From Carposina sasakii (lineage: Eukaryota; Arthropoda; Insecta; Lepidoptera; Carposinidae), in NCBI GenBank assembly GCA_014607495.2, contig CP053152.1, forward strand, positions 14,119,899 to 14,183,898: a stretch of DNA of 64,000 nucleotides. Reading direction: 5' to 3'. The notes beneath the pieces are model-generated. The model was given only the letters and a program-made list of their open reading frames with translations, was not told where the DNA came from and searched no databases. The first letter of the stretch is position 1. Every line of letters starts with the position of its first letter. Shown here piece after piece: positions 1-11,945 of the stretch. The position numbers were made by a program, and so were the translations under genes.

Positions 1-120
1 CCGCCTGCCCAGCGTGGTGACTATGTGCAAATACCCCCCATGGCAGTCTTGTGGCGTGCCCCGGGGGAGGCCTACGTCCAGCAGTGGACTGTAATAGGCT
101 GATGATGATGATGATGATGA
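1..120 (+). mobile_element. RTE-like LINE 3' terminal fragment
   Basis: The segment around 65-115 reads GGCCTACGTCCAGCAGTGGA and runs into a (TGA)n tail. This matches the other LINE 3' ends in the window (11946-12190, 3855-3912 reversed, 42470-42530). It is only the last coding and tail part of a 5'-truncated copy, so no protein is intact. It lies in the melt region beyond the last visible exon. Confidence 0.6.
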
Positions 121-286
121 ATGACTAACGGCAACTTATTGTAAATCTGTGCTCCTTCAAACATTATATCAGTATTATCAGCGTTACTGTATACAAAAAA
201 TGTTAAAATTTAAATACAGGCATAAGAGTTATTCTATGAATCGGACTGTACCGAGGTTTTAGTTTACACACTAATCACTTACTTAC

Positions 287-3200
287 CTGCAACATTAAGG
301 CGTGTCATACTCCGATGCGAGTTAGGTCCGGGATGCAGACGGCCCGTGCTTCGCGAATCGCCGAGCTTGGCGCGCCGCGTGTAGCCCGCGCCGAGCGGAG
401 CGGGGAGCGGCGCGGGGAGCGGAGCGGGGAGCGGGGCGGGCGGCGGCGCGGGCTGCCCGGAGTTACCGCCTAGTTTTACGATGGTCACACCTCCTGAGGT
501 GCGGTTGATTTCGTTCTGTGACGCCGTGGGTTTTGGACGCCTGCATAGGGGAATTGATAACCATTTTAGAATCCTCGAATAATGTTGGACTATTAGCTAA
601 TGTGAAGTAGTTTAAACGTTTTATTAGTGTGTACGGTGTCTTCATAAGATGTATGTGATACGAAGCTGGTTTATTTTAATGTAGTAGAAACATGTGCCTA
701 CATTGGTTTATATTTATTTGAAGTACATCTATGTAACGTAATATACTGTATTATAGAGTTCACTGACGGGTTCAGCCGCCAATGTGTAGAGGCTTTTATA
801 GTATTATCACATCTGTGGTAGAGGTTACCTATATAATATGAAAGTTTATCTCATAATTGAATTTGTTCAATTGAAATTGATTGTACATTCATTGACAGTG
901 TTCAACCGATAGCTCCCCTATAATAAATATAACATAATTATGTTACCTTATGTAACAGGTAAGTATGTAGATGTAGTGTAACTATGGTATACAGTACGTG
1001 TATGACTGACCCTGGCGCGGCGGCCTGCAGCGGCGGCAGTCGTAACAAGGCGGCGTGTGCGGCACGCTCGTCGGCTGCATTGCACCACACACACTCCACG
1101 ATGAAGCTGAGCGCCTCCTGCGCCAACTCCTGCAGACATAGAGCGGTCAGGGGACTGCCCGCTAACAGGCGAGGTTAGAGGACTGTCCCCTAACAGGCGA
1201 GGTTAGAGGACTGTCCGCTAACAGGCGAGGTTAGAGGACTGCCCGCTAACAAGCGAGGTTAGAGGAGTGCCCCTCACACACACACACACACACACACAGC
1301 GAGGTTCTGGCATCTTAGGTTTAGACCAAGTAACATTATACCTCGATCGAATCAATAGAGGGTCGCCATCGAAATGATTGTTTCAATAGGCTTCATTTTT
1401 ACGCAACTGAAACTTGGCAATCATAATAGATGAATATATGTACAACAATGTACATGCACTATGTATGTATGTACACCGTGTGCGGCGGCCGGCCCGCCAG
1501 GCGGATGCTGCGGCGTGTCCGGCACAGCACGCCGGCATACTCACCCGGCTGACGTGTCCGCACTGCGTCAGCACACCCGCCACGAGCGCCAGCGTGCGGG
1601 GCCGCGCGTGCGGCGGTCTGCCCGCCAGGCGGATGCTGCGGCGTGTCCGGCACAGCACGCCGGCATACTCACCCGGCTGGCGTGTCCGCACTGCGTCAGC
1701 ACACCCGCCACGAGCGCCAGCGTGCGGGGCCGCGCGTGCGGCGGCCTGCCCGCCAGGCGGATGCTGCGGCGTGTCCGGCACAGCACGCCGGCATACTCAC
1801 CCGGCTGGCGTGTCCGCACTGCGTCAGCACACCCGCCACGAGCGCCAGCGTGCGGGGCCGCGCGTGCGGCGGTCTGCCCGCCAGGCGGATGCTGCGCGCG
1901 TGCTCCACGACCAGCGACACGCGTCGGAGCGACAACGATACCATCAGCTGGAAATCATTATTACTCTGATTAAGCTAAGCGACAGTGATACAATCCGTGA
2001 GGCGTAAGCTGATCTTTGCACTTGTGTGAATGGACATAGACACATGCGCGACATGTCCCTTGCTCAGTCGACTACACTACACCCACACAAATGTAAATCA
2101 GCTTACGCCTCGCGTGGACTGTACTATTAGCTGAACATTCATAGTATCTTCTATTTGACAGAAATTGAGTTGAACACGAAATCAACCCTATACCACACCT
2201 CCGCCGTGAAAAAGCAGAACCGCTCGCGCTGGTCACATTCCTTTACAATCAAATTTAGCTTGAGTAATGGAACCGGAAAGGTTCCGCTTAGGCCACGCGA
2301 GTCAGTTAAGTTGATACCGAACTTCATATTTTCGCATTTTATTTTTGTCGATTGTCATAAGCCACAAATCAAATCAAAGAAATGAATAAACAAATAAAAA
2401 TTTTGATAATGAAGTAATTGCTAATCCACTAACCTGCAGAATATCAACACACATGCACCCCGGATCGGCCTGGCTCGCGGTGTGTGGACAGATATAACTT
2501 AGGAGCTGAGGTACCACAGTTCTCAGCGCATCAGGTCTTCGTGCGGCGACCTGTTCCAACAGTGCGAATAACGCGGTCTTTTCCACCGGCTCTGCGTGAG
2601 GGAGTAATGCTACTAGCGCTGGGACGTGACCTTCTAACGGGGTCGGACATACCTCGTATAGGTTCGTTAGTATTCTGCAGAGGGGGTAGTTGCCTGGAAC
2701 AAATGGGGTATTTTTATTTTTTTATACTGTTGCCATAAATATGGGTTGTTAAATGTTTGTGGGTTTTATTACATTTTAAAAAGATGTTATAATGACCAAT
2801 ACATATATATTATTATATATGTTTGCAGGACCGTAACAGCATACAGTGTGGCAATTCAGCGAAATGCAATATATAGGCCACTGGCCAGAATCCTAATTCT
2901 CAACATTATTTACAGGGGACATCAAGATTTATTTACGCCACTGCGTGATTAACACCTATTTGAATACTCTGTGTTATTAAATCTCCAAAATAGTTGCATC
3001 AATGAATGTGGATTTTTAGAGAAAATAATTTATTGTAAATTATTTTAACAAATAGGCTCCTTTACAGGTCCCTAACTGACTTAGGTAGTAGTACCTGACA
3101 TAATAGAATCCATAATGGTCTGAACATGTGGCTTGAGCAAGATGGCGTGATGTACGGCGGCCAGTGAGAGGTAGCGCGCCATGTGTCGTGAGATCTCACG

Positions 3201-5345
3201 GTTGCCCTTGTGAAGGAACTGCACCGCCACGGGCAGAAATAGCTCCATTATTTGCTTGCTGCCATAGTTCTCTTTCTCGCCTTGCACGGGAAATGATACC
3301 TGAGGAAGAATAAATAAATAAATAAAATAAAATAGCCTTTATTAATACAAAGAGGAAGAAGCAAACATTTAATTATCATCACTTTTCTGCCCCCATCGCA
3401 TTATTTATTTGCGAAATCTTTCGAATACTCATATTGCTAAGGATTTGTCATTCGTTTTACGTTATAGTTAAGTGACAATTTTAGAATATTGAAATGATAT
3501 AAATTCAGTGCTACAGGCTGTCATCAAACCTACATCTTCCAACAGATGGTGCAAATCTTAAGTGTCTGAAGCACCAAAGCTATGACCTTAGGAAATTAAT
3601 TGCCTTAATCATATTTGTAACTGATGTGGAATGATGATTGCAAAATAGTCTACAGAATAGACAAATATTTGTGCATAGATACTTGTCTATAGATACTTGT
3701 TAATGATTTTTTCCATAATATATTAAGTACTGTTAAGTTGTAGATTTTATAAATTATTTTTTCTAAGGAACTAAATATCAATGCCAGGGTTGGCATGATT
3801 TAATCATTTTGATTTAAATCATGATTTAAATCATTTTTTTTTTTTTTATAAAAATCAATTCATTATCATCATCAGCCTATTGCAGTCCACTGCTGGACAT
3901 AGGCCTATCAATTATTTAATCAAAAAAGTTGTTTAGTGTCACATTCTTTCATAGAAATCAATATAAAAAACATATTTAGAAATCATGATTAAGTGGTCAC
4001 ACATGCATCACAGCAAAAACAATAGTAAACAAAATTGAACGAATGTATGCTTATTAGAACGAAAGGAAGACCCGTAGTTGCAAGCGAAACAAAACACTAC
4101 ACAGGGATTTCCATTTTGCTTGGCATAAATTTGTCAGACAAAAGTAAATCCCTGTGCTGGTGCTGTGTCCGCACAATCCCTTGAAGGCTCATTCCGTTTT
4201 GCGCAAAAATATATTTAAACTTAATAATGAAACAAAAAAAATTAAAAGATATGATTAATTAGGGGTTTTAAAAAAATCATACATTATTTAATTTTTTTAA
4301 ATCATACATTATTTAATTTTTTTAAATCATTATTTTTTCTAACCCTGATCAATGCTGTTAGTAAACTACAGAAAAAAAATTGGGAATGGCCTAAAAGCCA
4401 GGTCTTGATTTAGCTCATATTTTTTATTCCTATCCAGCTTAAAACCTCTTTCAGACACACTCAGAATGTGCATTACTATCTAACAACATCTTTTCCATAT
4501 CTCTGGTTCTGTTTCTAGTTTTGACATTCTTTTGGAGTTAGAGACCTCAATTTTAGTTGTAACTTATAATCATGTTAAGTTATATTTTCTGTAATGATAC
4601 TAACCAAAACAATACAAGCAATAACATCAGATGCTATTTTGGCATGAGGAGGATCATCATCTCTAAGGTGCCCCACTGGCATTAGGTTGTGATGTAAACA
4701 TGACTCCAGCAGATTGACCAGAGCTCCGCAATACTTATCCAGTGTTCCCGTCTCTTTCACACATGATGTCACCCTTGTCACACATATCTCTATGAGTGCT
4801 TGATCCCTGTCGTTGCGGCAATAGTCTGGCCTTGATGATATCTCTGTTATTTGTTTTAACTGAAACAAACAAAGTGACTGCACTACTGATATTTTCCTTT
4901 ATCATGTTAACCTACTATCTGATCACTATTGAGGGATTTGATTTATGACTTATAGATGTTATATTTATTTTAGCATAATGTTATCAAGGAACTCTTTGTG
5001 GGCAGTAATTGCAATTGATTATAATATACCTATACATGGTACAAGAGTAAAAAAGTATGTATGTTTCATTATAATGATAAACATTTTGATTAGTTTCCAT
5101 GAGAACCTATTAAGTACTAAGTATTATATCAATGTTTTAGTTATGTGTGACATACTTACATAGCATGTGACTTATATACTTACATCTAATATGTATGGAA
5201 AAGAAAACAGGAAAATCTAAATAATAACTGCAATACATACCACTTCATTCAAGTCATCAACTATGTCTGAATCTGGAATTGCAAAAAGATCACCAGCACG
5301 GGTCAGATCTCGCTCATTCAAGACATGCTTAAGAAGTTCATGCAT
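287..5345 (-). CDS. melt: melted (VEPH1 family), 5' part of gene
   Basis: Melted is a PH-domain adaptor acting at the plasma membrane in insulin/TOR-FOXO signalling (family knowledge). Seven coding exons, all GT-AG and phase-compatible: 5345-5241 (ATG, starts MHELLKHVLNERDLTRAGDL), 4859-4605, 3299-3095, 2693-2434, 1947-1801, 1129-1011 and 540-287. They give 449 codons of the N-terminal alpha-helical repeat region. Family-typical stretches include PHAKIASD and FLHKGNREISRHMARYLSLA. Exon 7 has a proline-rich APLP repeat in GC-rich DNA, then SMTRLNVAG before donor GTAAGT. The C-terminal PH domain and stop lie beyond base 1. The end of exon 5 is tandemly repeated into its intron. Identification is secure; the exact start rests on the first in-frame ATG fitting the family. 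Confidence 0.93.
1152..1298. repeat. 28-bp minisatellite plus (CA)n
   Basis: The GGACTG phase point recurs at 1152, 1180, 1208, 1236 and about 1264, giving an exact 28-bp period over about 4.5 units (core GCTAACAGGCGAGGTTAGA). A (CA)n run of about 22 nt follows. The array is in the melt intron, just upstream of the exon 6 acceptor at 1130 in gene orientation. Confidence 0.9.
1493..1900 (-). repeat. 128-bp tandem array spanning melt exon 5 end and its 5' splice site
   Basis: The string CCCGCCAGGCGGATGCTGC starts at 1493, 1621, 1749 and 1877, an exact 128-bp period. The unit nearest the true exon holds the last coding bases of melt exon 5 and the donor CGG|GTGAGTATG at 1801/1800. The downstream copies repeat both exon and donor inside the intron. 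128 is not a multiple of three and I see no acceptor before the extra copies, so they are probably intronic. Confidence 0.92.
3785..4347. mobile_element. hAT-like non-autonomous element in a melt intron
   Basis: Termini are CAGGGTTGG at the left and TAACCCTG at the right, flanked by a perfect 8-bp direct repeat ATCAATGC (3777-3784 and 4348-4355), as expected for hAT. The inside is AT-rich with repeated TTTAAATCAT and has no ORF. A reversed RTE-like LINE tail (about 3855-3912, GCAGTCCACTGCTGGACATA) is nested within it. Confidence 0.85.
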
Positions 5346-5840
5346 TTTAGTGTTTTCGATCACATAAATTCAAATCAAGATGTAGATCACAGCACCTTCA
5401 CTTGGATCCAACTAAACTGTACACATCTACACACCGCATTCCATGCAATCATCACTTCACTTTTCAGTGTTACATTCACGGATTAATAATATATGCTAGT
5501 GTATTAATCGTGATAAGCTCGCATGCTGAGAGATTTTACAAGAAAGTTTTGTTTAATTAGGCAATTGCAATAAAAAATAATACGATAAAAATAAAACTAC
5601 GACCGGACAACCAAGAGTTGGATGGACAAATTTCGTATCGTTCGGAAACGTGACATGACTGCTATAAATTTACCGAGATTCGTTCAGAACCGTGGAGAAA
5701 AACGTCAGGAGTACGTCGATTGGACGGAAAAAGCCGTATACTAAAAATAATGGCTGTATGGATATTGTTGTTTCTCTTGTCTTTCCGTCGGAATAAACAA
5801 ATAAAAAAAACTTGTGTTTTCGTGTTTTGCTCTCAGATGG
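5346..5840. other. melt upstream region
   Basis: This is the non-coding sequence upstream of the melt start codon. The likely 5' UTR and promoter lie here, but I see no clear TATA box. A degenerate family A tail occupies about 5735-5812. I see no other coding signal. Confidence 0.5.
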
Positions 5841-6247
5841 GATTCGGCGGGAAAAGCTGGAAGGGAGCGGGTATAATTTTCTTCTGAAAATCAAAAATTA
5901 TTTGTAAATGGCTTGCATGTGTCCGTAATGTGATGTTTTCTAATAGATAAGTTATATTTTGATTACTAGCGATGTGAATCTAGTGCGTGTGCATGGCTTT
6001 ATACGCAGGTAAGCTGAGTAAAACTTTAGCCGGAATACGATCTCGTCATGGGCTCATGTAAGTTGTTTCTGCAATTATTTTTCATTTTTACACATTTTAC
6101 ACTTGTTTTTGAGGATTTTCCGACGTTTCCATTCATCATCATCATTATCATCCATCATAAATTCAAAAATCATTTACTAAAGACAATGCCTGTATGGGCT
6201 TAGTAGCCCTTGTCTTTCCTTCGGGATAAACTAAACAAAAAAAAATA
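5841..6247 (+). mobile_element. Family A retroposon copy 1
   Basis: The head is GATTCGGCGGGAAAAGCTGG and the 3' end is CTTTCCTTCGGGATAAACTA plus an A-rich tail. Length is about 400 bp. No pol III B box or ORF is evident. This is the first of three head-to-tail copies. Confidence 0.8.
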
Positions 6248-6284
6248 TGAAATCAAAGAATATGAAGAATATATGTATAGGTAC

Positions 6285-6690
6285 GATTCGGCGGGAAAAG
6301 CTGGAAGGGAGCGGGTGTAATATTCTTGTGAAAATCAAAATTTATTTGTAAATGGCTTGCATGTGTCCGTATAGTGATGTTTTTTGGTAGATAAGTAATA
6401 TTTTGTTTACTTATGATGTGAATCTAGTGCGTGTGCATGGTTTTATATGCAGGTAAGCCGAGTAAAACTTTAGCCGGATTACGATCTCTTCATGGTCGCA
6501 TGTAAGTAGTTTCTGCAATAATTTTTCATTTTGACTAACTTTACACTTGTTCTTGAGGATTTTTCCGACGTTTCCACTCATCATCATTGTCATCCATCAT
6601 AAATTCAGAATAAATTTTACTAAACAATGATTAGGCTGTATGGGCTTAGTTCCCCTTGCCTTTCCTTCGGGGATAAACTAAAAAAAAAAA
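6285..6690 (+). mobile_element. Family A retroposon copy 2
   Basis: Full-length copy in the same orientation as copy 1, ending in A10. The tail carries an extra C (TCGGGGATAAAC) that is shared only with the truncated copy at 11832-11945. This links the two loci as an inverted duplication. Confidence 0.8.
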
Positions 6691-6718
6691 CCAACCAAGT
6701 GTCAGTTTTCCGTCTGTC

Positions 6719-7130
6719 ACTATTCGGCGGGAAAAGCTGGAAGGGTGCAGGTGTTATTTTCTTGTGAAAATCAAAAATTATTTGTAAATGGCTTGCATGT
6801 GTCCGTAAGGTGATGTTTTCTGGTAGATAAGTTATATTTTGATTACTTGTGATGTGAATCTAGTGCGTGTGCATGGTTTATACGCAGGTAAGCTGAGTAA
6901 AACTTTAGCCGGAATACGATCTCTTCATGGGCGCATGTAAGTTGTGTCTGCAGTAATTTTTAATTTTGACTAACTTTACACTTGTTCTTGAGTATTTCCC
7001 CGACGTTTCCATTCATCATCATCATTATCATCCATCATAAGTTCAGAAATCATTTACTAAAGACAATGGCTGTATGGGTTTAGTTCCCCTTGCCTTTCCT
7101 TCGGGATAAACTAAACAAACAAAAACAAAA
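6719..7130 (+). mobile_element. Family A retroposon copy 3
   Basis: Full-length copy with an A-rich tail, ending about 70 bp before the Ctu1 start codon. It may overlap the Ctu1 promoter or 5' UTR. The spacer before it (6691-6718) reappears inverted at about 11800-11831. Confidence 0.8.
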
Positions 7131-7201
7131 TGTATGAAATTAATCCTTCTATTACAGAATAATACTGTATAATTATTGTTTTGTACTAAAATACTTTAAT
7201 C

Positions 7202-8736
7202 ATGTCTATATTGTGTAGAACGGGTTGTGGACATAATGCTGTTTTAAAGGTTAGGTTTATGTGATATTTCATGGATATTTCGCTTATAAATTGTTGGAGT
7301 AACATAACGATTGAATTTACATTTACAGCGTCCAAAAACAGGCGATGCCCTATGCAAGGAGTGTTTTTATTGGGCATTTGAAACCGAAGTCCATTACACC
7401 ATAACTAAAGGCGAATTGTTTAGTAGTGGCGATTCAGTAGCTATCGCTGCTTCTGGCGGTAAAGACTCCACAGTCCTCGCACACGTCCTTAAAACTCTAA
7501 ATGCACGCTACAATTATGGCCTAAACCTCATGCTTTTATCCATAGATGAAGGAATTACAGGCTATCGGGATGATAGTTTGGAGACAGTTAAACAAAATCG
7601 CGACGACTATGATATGGCCTTAAAAATATTGTCATATAAAGATTTGTATGGATGGACAATGGATGAAATAGTAGCACAGATTGGCAGGAAAAATAATTGC
7701 ACTTTCTGTGGAGTATTTAGGAGACAGGCTCTTGACCGAGGGGCAGCACTTCTTAATGTAAAGTGTATAGCTACAGGACACAATGCAGATGACATTGCAG
7801 AAACTGTTCTTATGAATGTCTTGAGAGGAGACATTGCTAGGCTAAAGAGATGTACAGCTATCTCTACGGTTTGTACTGGCCTATATCACATTGCTTTGTG
7901 TACTGACTACAATAAAAATTTATTTATATACCAAATGTAAAATTTATATGTATGTTTTCTGTTCCAGGGAAGTGAAGGAACTATACCAAGAGTGAAACCT
8001 TTAAAATACACTTATGAAAAGGAAATTGTTATGTATGCTCATTACAAAAAGTTGGTATATTTCTCAACTGAATGTGTATTTGCCCCTAATGCATACAGAG
8101 GGCATGCTAGGGCACTTCTAAAAGACATGGAAAAGATTAGGCCAGCATGCATTATGGACATTATTTATTCAGGTAAGTCATATTTAAAAATCATACTTTT
8201 TTATTTGCCTAAAATGGAATTGAATTAACAATAAGATATTTTTAGGTGAAACCATGGCAGTAAAAGAAGAGGTTACTCTGCCCTCACAAAGGATATGTGT
8301 ACGGTGCAATTTTGTGTCCTCACAAGAAGTCTGCAAGGCTTGTGTGCTACTAGAAGGTTTAAATAAAGGCTTACCTAGACTAGGTGTGGGCAAGAGCTCC
8401 AAAGCTAAGAAAATGCTAGATGAATATAATGCTAAACAGAATCAACTAGAGGACACTCTTAATGAACTCAATGATATTAAAATTGATAAAACTAAATGTA
8501 AAAATGGTATCAAGGACAATAGATGTGGCAATAAAAACTGTTGTTCTGGAAAAAATAAAGAATTGCCTGTAAATAATTCAAAAATAAATAATTTATTAGC
8601 ACAATATGGGTTAAATGAATCAACAGACAAAGAAATAAGTATACCAGATGATGAAAATGAAGAAAAAACATTATTTCAAGATGAGGATGATTCATGTTCT
8701 GGAACATGTGGTGGATCCTCATTCATAGGGTTTTGA
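7202..8736 (+). CDS. Ctu1: Cytoplasmic tRNA 2-thiolation protein 1
   Basis: Ctu1/Ncs6 is the ATP-dependent thiolase that, with Ctu2 and Urm1, makes 2-thiouridine at the wobble position of Lys, Glu and Gln tRNAs in the cytosol. Exons 7202-7249, 7329-7868, 7968-8172 and 8246-8736 give 427 aa, all in phase. The 16-residue first exon supplies the first half of an N-terminal Cys cluster (C5, C9 with C25, C28). The PP-loop ATP motif SGGKDS is at residues 58-63, the catalytic Cys pair NCTFCG at 139-144, and GHNADD at 166-171. A C-terminal zinc ribbon (CVRC...CKAC) starts exon 4. Beyond the family core is a longer, charged, Cys-rich tail ending [13 protein letters not shown]. It is convergent with Mul1. 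Confidence 0.96.
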
Positions 8737-8893
8737 CATTAAAACAAAACAAAATGTATTCGATTTTTATTTATTTTACACAATCATATTACACAAAACC
8801 TTACACCTCATTGTAATTTCATTAAATTTAACAAACCTAATTTGTACAACTATCTACAAAAATATAATTCAGGTGAAATCACCCAGTCAGTCC

Positions 8894-10815
8894 TTAGGTT
8901 ATGAATGCTGGTGCCCTGGCTTCTATTTTTTCCCTACAGATGGGACAGTTGTCAGTAATATTGTCTGAACAATCCTCACAGAGACATACATGTCCACATG
9001 GCAATAGTATGATCTGAAAAGAAATGCCATTGTTTAGCTCACACACTCTAGGTACATCACTTTTTCTTTAAAGAATCTTCTATTGTGTCTTACCTCCTTT
9101 GGATTCTCAGTGCAAACAACACATAGCTGCAGGTCGGTAAGGTTGCGCTCCCTCGCCTGCGCCCTGCGCTCGCGCCGCCCGGCCACTAGCTGCTGTTTCA
9201 CTGACATCTCAGCCAAGCGACGCCTGCGCCGCTTCATGTATTTGTAGGCAATGCGGAGGGATGCTATCATAGCCACTGAACCAAATACAACTAATAGCAC
9301 TCTGAAAAATAGAACACACAAGTTGTAAAGTCTTAAAAATATCCTAATATTTTTAATAAGTGTACATGAAACAGACATGATATTAGTGAACATTTGTGTA
9401 AAGTCCTGTCCTAGCTAAATATTCTCTATTGGTGCTTTTAATTGATTGGTAGAGTTGAGATCAATTGACAAGGTCACTGTGTATAGTATAGCTCAATTCA
9501 ATATCTTTATAGATGTGTATATCAATCAGGTTTACTGCTTAAAATTTAAATGTATATTAGAGGTATTTGGTTTAAGTGCAGCAAATTCTAATATTAGTAA
9601 CAACTTAGAGATACTTTAAAAAATAAAATCATACCTTAAAAAATCTCTTGAACTAGTTAACCTTTTTAATATAGTAGACTTAGTAGCAGTTGTTAAATAG
9701 AGTGGCAGTCCATCTCTTGGAGGTTGAATCTTCAATTCACCTGTTTTGCTACGACTAAGCTCTCCTATTGCAGTTATATAGGACCCATCTCTTAACATTT
9801 CTTCCATAGTCTGTAAGCCCCTTTGGCGGACTCCAGAGAAGAAACCCCACACATGATCAATAACCCCAGGTGATAGAGGTTCAAACTTGTCAGATATTAC
9901 ATCCAGATCTATAATGTAAAAGAAACATTTAAAAAAATAAACAAATTTATTTACTACTAAACTTTTCTATGCTTTTGTTATTTAAACTCAATGATAGAAT
10001 ACGGATCCACAATGGCTGCTGAATAAATACACTAAAACTATTACTTGCCAAGTAATTCTGCAGCCAAGGCATCCACCACCTCAATGCTGTAATTTCCATT
10101 TGTAAGGACAAAAGGAGTGGAGTTGCAAACTTCATGGATGGTATGAGTTTGGTCTGACCAAAATCCGGCTGATGTTCGAGCTATCACATGCTCTTTAATT
10201 GTTAATCTAGAATATGCCATAATTTTATTGCTATACCATGCATTGCTATATCTGCATAGGAGATATTAGTGCTAAAATTGCATGTAAACTTGTGCTAAAT
10301 GCATTACATGTAAAATATGTGTGCCGACTATCAAAATGGTAGGTAGAAATAGTGTAACAGAATTTTAATGAAATTATTAAAGTTGAGAAACTGTGTAGGA
10401 GGGTAATGTGCAGATTTTTTTATTGTCAATGTATTGCAAGAATATTACCTTTGAATGACCCCTGTGATGCTTTCATTATAATTACTTTTAATTGGGCTGC
10501 CAAGTGGTTTCACCAACCCACGAATTACCACAAAAGGTAAGATATCGTTTGGATACTTATTGATCTCCTTATTCAGTGATCTATCAATATCTAGTATCGG
10601 AGCAGTCTAAAAAGAAATTATTATTTACATTTGTAGGCTATTTAAAATCTATAATAGTTGGTACTTGAAATTAACTTAACTAATAAGATTTAACTTACAT
10701 GAAGAGCATTTAATATATGTTTACATTTGCTTAATTGCTTCACACAGAAACCCAAAATAAGGGAATCTATTCCTAGTACTATGGTCTCGCCAATAATTTC
10801 CGAGAGGAAATCCAT
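8894..10815 (-). CDS. Mul1: Mitochondrial E3 ubiquitin ligase 1
   Basis: MUL1 sits in the mitochondrial outer membrane and ubiquitinates or SUMOylates fission, fusion and mitophagy regulators. Six exons: 10815-10699 (ATG), 10606-10449, 10206-10049, 9908-9635, 9301-9094 and 9013-8894 (TAA); 344 aa, close to the family's ~350. There is an N-terminal hydrophobic segment (about residues 11-25), a BAM/GIDE domain in exons 2-4, a second membrane segment early in exon 5 followed by a Lys/Arg-rich stretch, and a C-terminal RING: LCVVC, then PCGHVCLCEDC, then NCPICREKI. Intron 3 starts with GC (TTG|GCAAGT) rather than GT; this choice keeps phase and restores family alignment. Its stop lies 158 bp from that of Ctu1. 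Confidence 0.95.
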
Positions 10816-10969
10816 GGTTCACAGAAAGCGTAGAAAGGCACATATGAACATTACAACTGTAAAATTTAGAACTTTACAATATTTTAGTACTTATTTTAAA
10901 TGTAATTTGTGTGATTCCGACCCATAATATTTATGAAATATTTAATGAGAATGACAGTGACAGACGGAA

Positions 10970-11799
10970 TTCTTATTTTTTTAGTTTATCCCGAAGGAAA
11001 GGCAAGGGGAACTAAGCCCATACAGCCTAATCATTGTTTAGTAAAATGTATTCTGAATTTATGATGAATGACAATGATGATGAATGGAAACGTCGGTAAA
11101 AACCTCAAGAACAAGTGTAAAGTTAGTAGTGTTGAGTAGGACACGACTTGAAAAAGAGTTTGTAAGAGTAGCCTCTTTTTTGTCCTGAGCCAGTACAATG
11201 TCCCACTTCAAATGAGGCGAGGCGTACCTACTAACTGAACCATTTGAAGTTATTATAGTACGAAATATGCGCGCCTCCTGACGCCTCAAATGTCAGACGC
11301 GACGTGCTTTTGTCATGGCGCCTCGCCTCGCATGGAAGACAATATATTTCTCTCTCGCTCAAAATGTCAGACGCGACGACCGTGACCTGATCACGTGACG
11401 TGCTTGTCGTTTGTCTGCCTGCCTCGCTCGACCGCGACAAGAAAATTGAAGTAGTACAATTTAAAATTTCGAGGCACTCTTACATTTTGACGTCATGTCC
11501 GGGACAAATGAAGTGCCTCTTGTATGTCCTACTCAACACTAAAAGTTAGTCAAAATGAAAAATTATTGCAGAAACAACTTACATGCGCCCATGAAGAGAT
11601 CGTAATCCGGCTAAAGTTTTACTCGGCTTACCTGCATATAAAACCATGCACACGCACTAGATTCACACCACAAGTAATCAAAAATATAACTTATCTACCA
11701 GAAAACATCACCTTACGGACACATGCAAGCCATTTACAAATAATTTTTGATTTTCACAAGAAAATAACACCTGCACCCTTCCAGCTTTTCCCGCCGAAT
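10970..11799 (-). mobile_element. Family A retroposon copy 4, split by a hAT MITE
   Basis: Reverse-orientation copy running from a T-rich left end (its poly-A) to CTTTTCCCGCCGAAT. It is flanked by a 14-bp target duplication AGTGACAGACGGAA/AGTGACGGACGGAA (one mismatch). The 415-bp MITE at 11127-11541 interrupts it. Confidence 0.85.
11127..11541. mobile_element. hAT-like MITE nested in family A copy 4
   Basis: The 17-bp terminal inverted repeats TAGTGTTGAGTAGGACA are perfect, and an 8-bp target duplication AAAGTTAG (11119-11126, 11542-11549) matches hAT. There is no transposase ORF. Being nested, it is younger than the host copy. Confidence 0.92.
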
Positions 11800-11831
11800 A
11801 GTGACGGACGGAAAACTGACACTTGGTTGGT

Positions 11832-11945
11832 TTTTTTTTTAGTTTATCCCCGAAGGAAAGGCAAGGGGAACTAATCATTGTTTAGTAAAATGTATTCTGA
11901 ATTTATGATGGATGACAATGATGATGAGTGGAAACGTCGGGAAAA
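11832..11945 (-). mobile_element. Family A copy 5, truncated
   Basis: Only the poly-A end and about 100 bp remain. The sequence stops at GGAAACGTCGGGAAAAGC, where it joins LINE sequence. Confidence 0.75.

Noticed and set aside
1493..1800. Extra melt exons from the 128-bp units
   Set aside because: No acceptor precedes the extra copies and each would shift the frame, so they are read as intronic repeats.
1414..2007. Plus-strand ORF of 197 codons over the melt array
   Set aside because: Antisense to a solid melt exon and its repeats. The composition is Arg/Ala/Cys-rich from GC-rich DNA.
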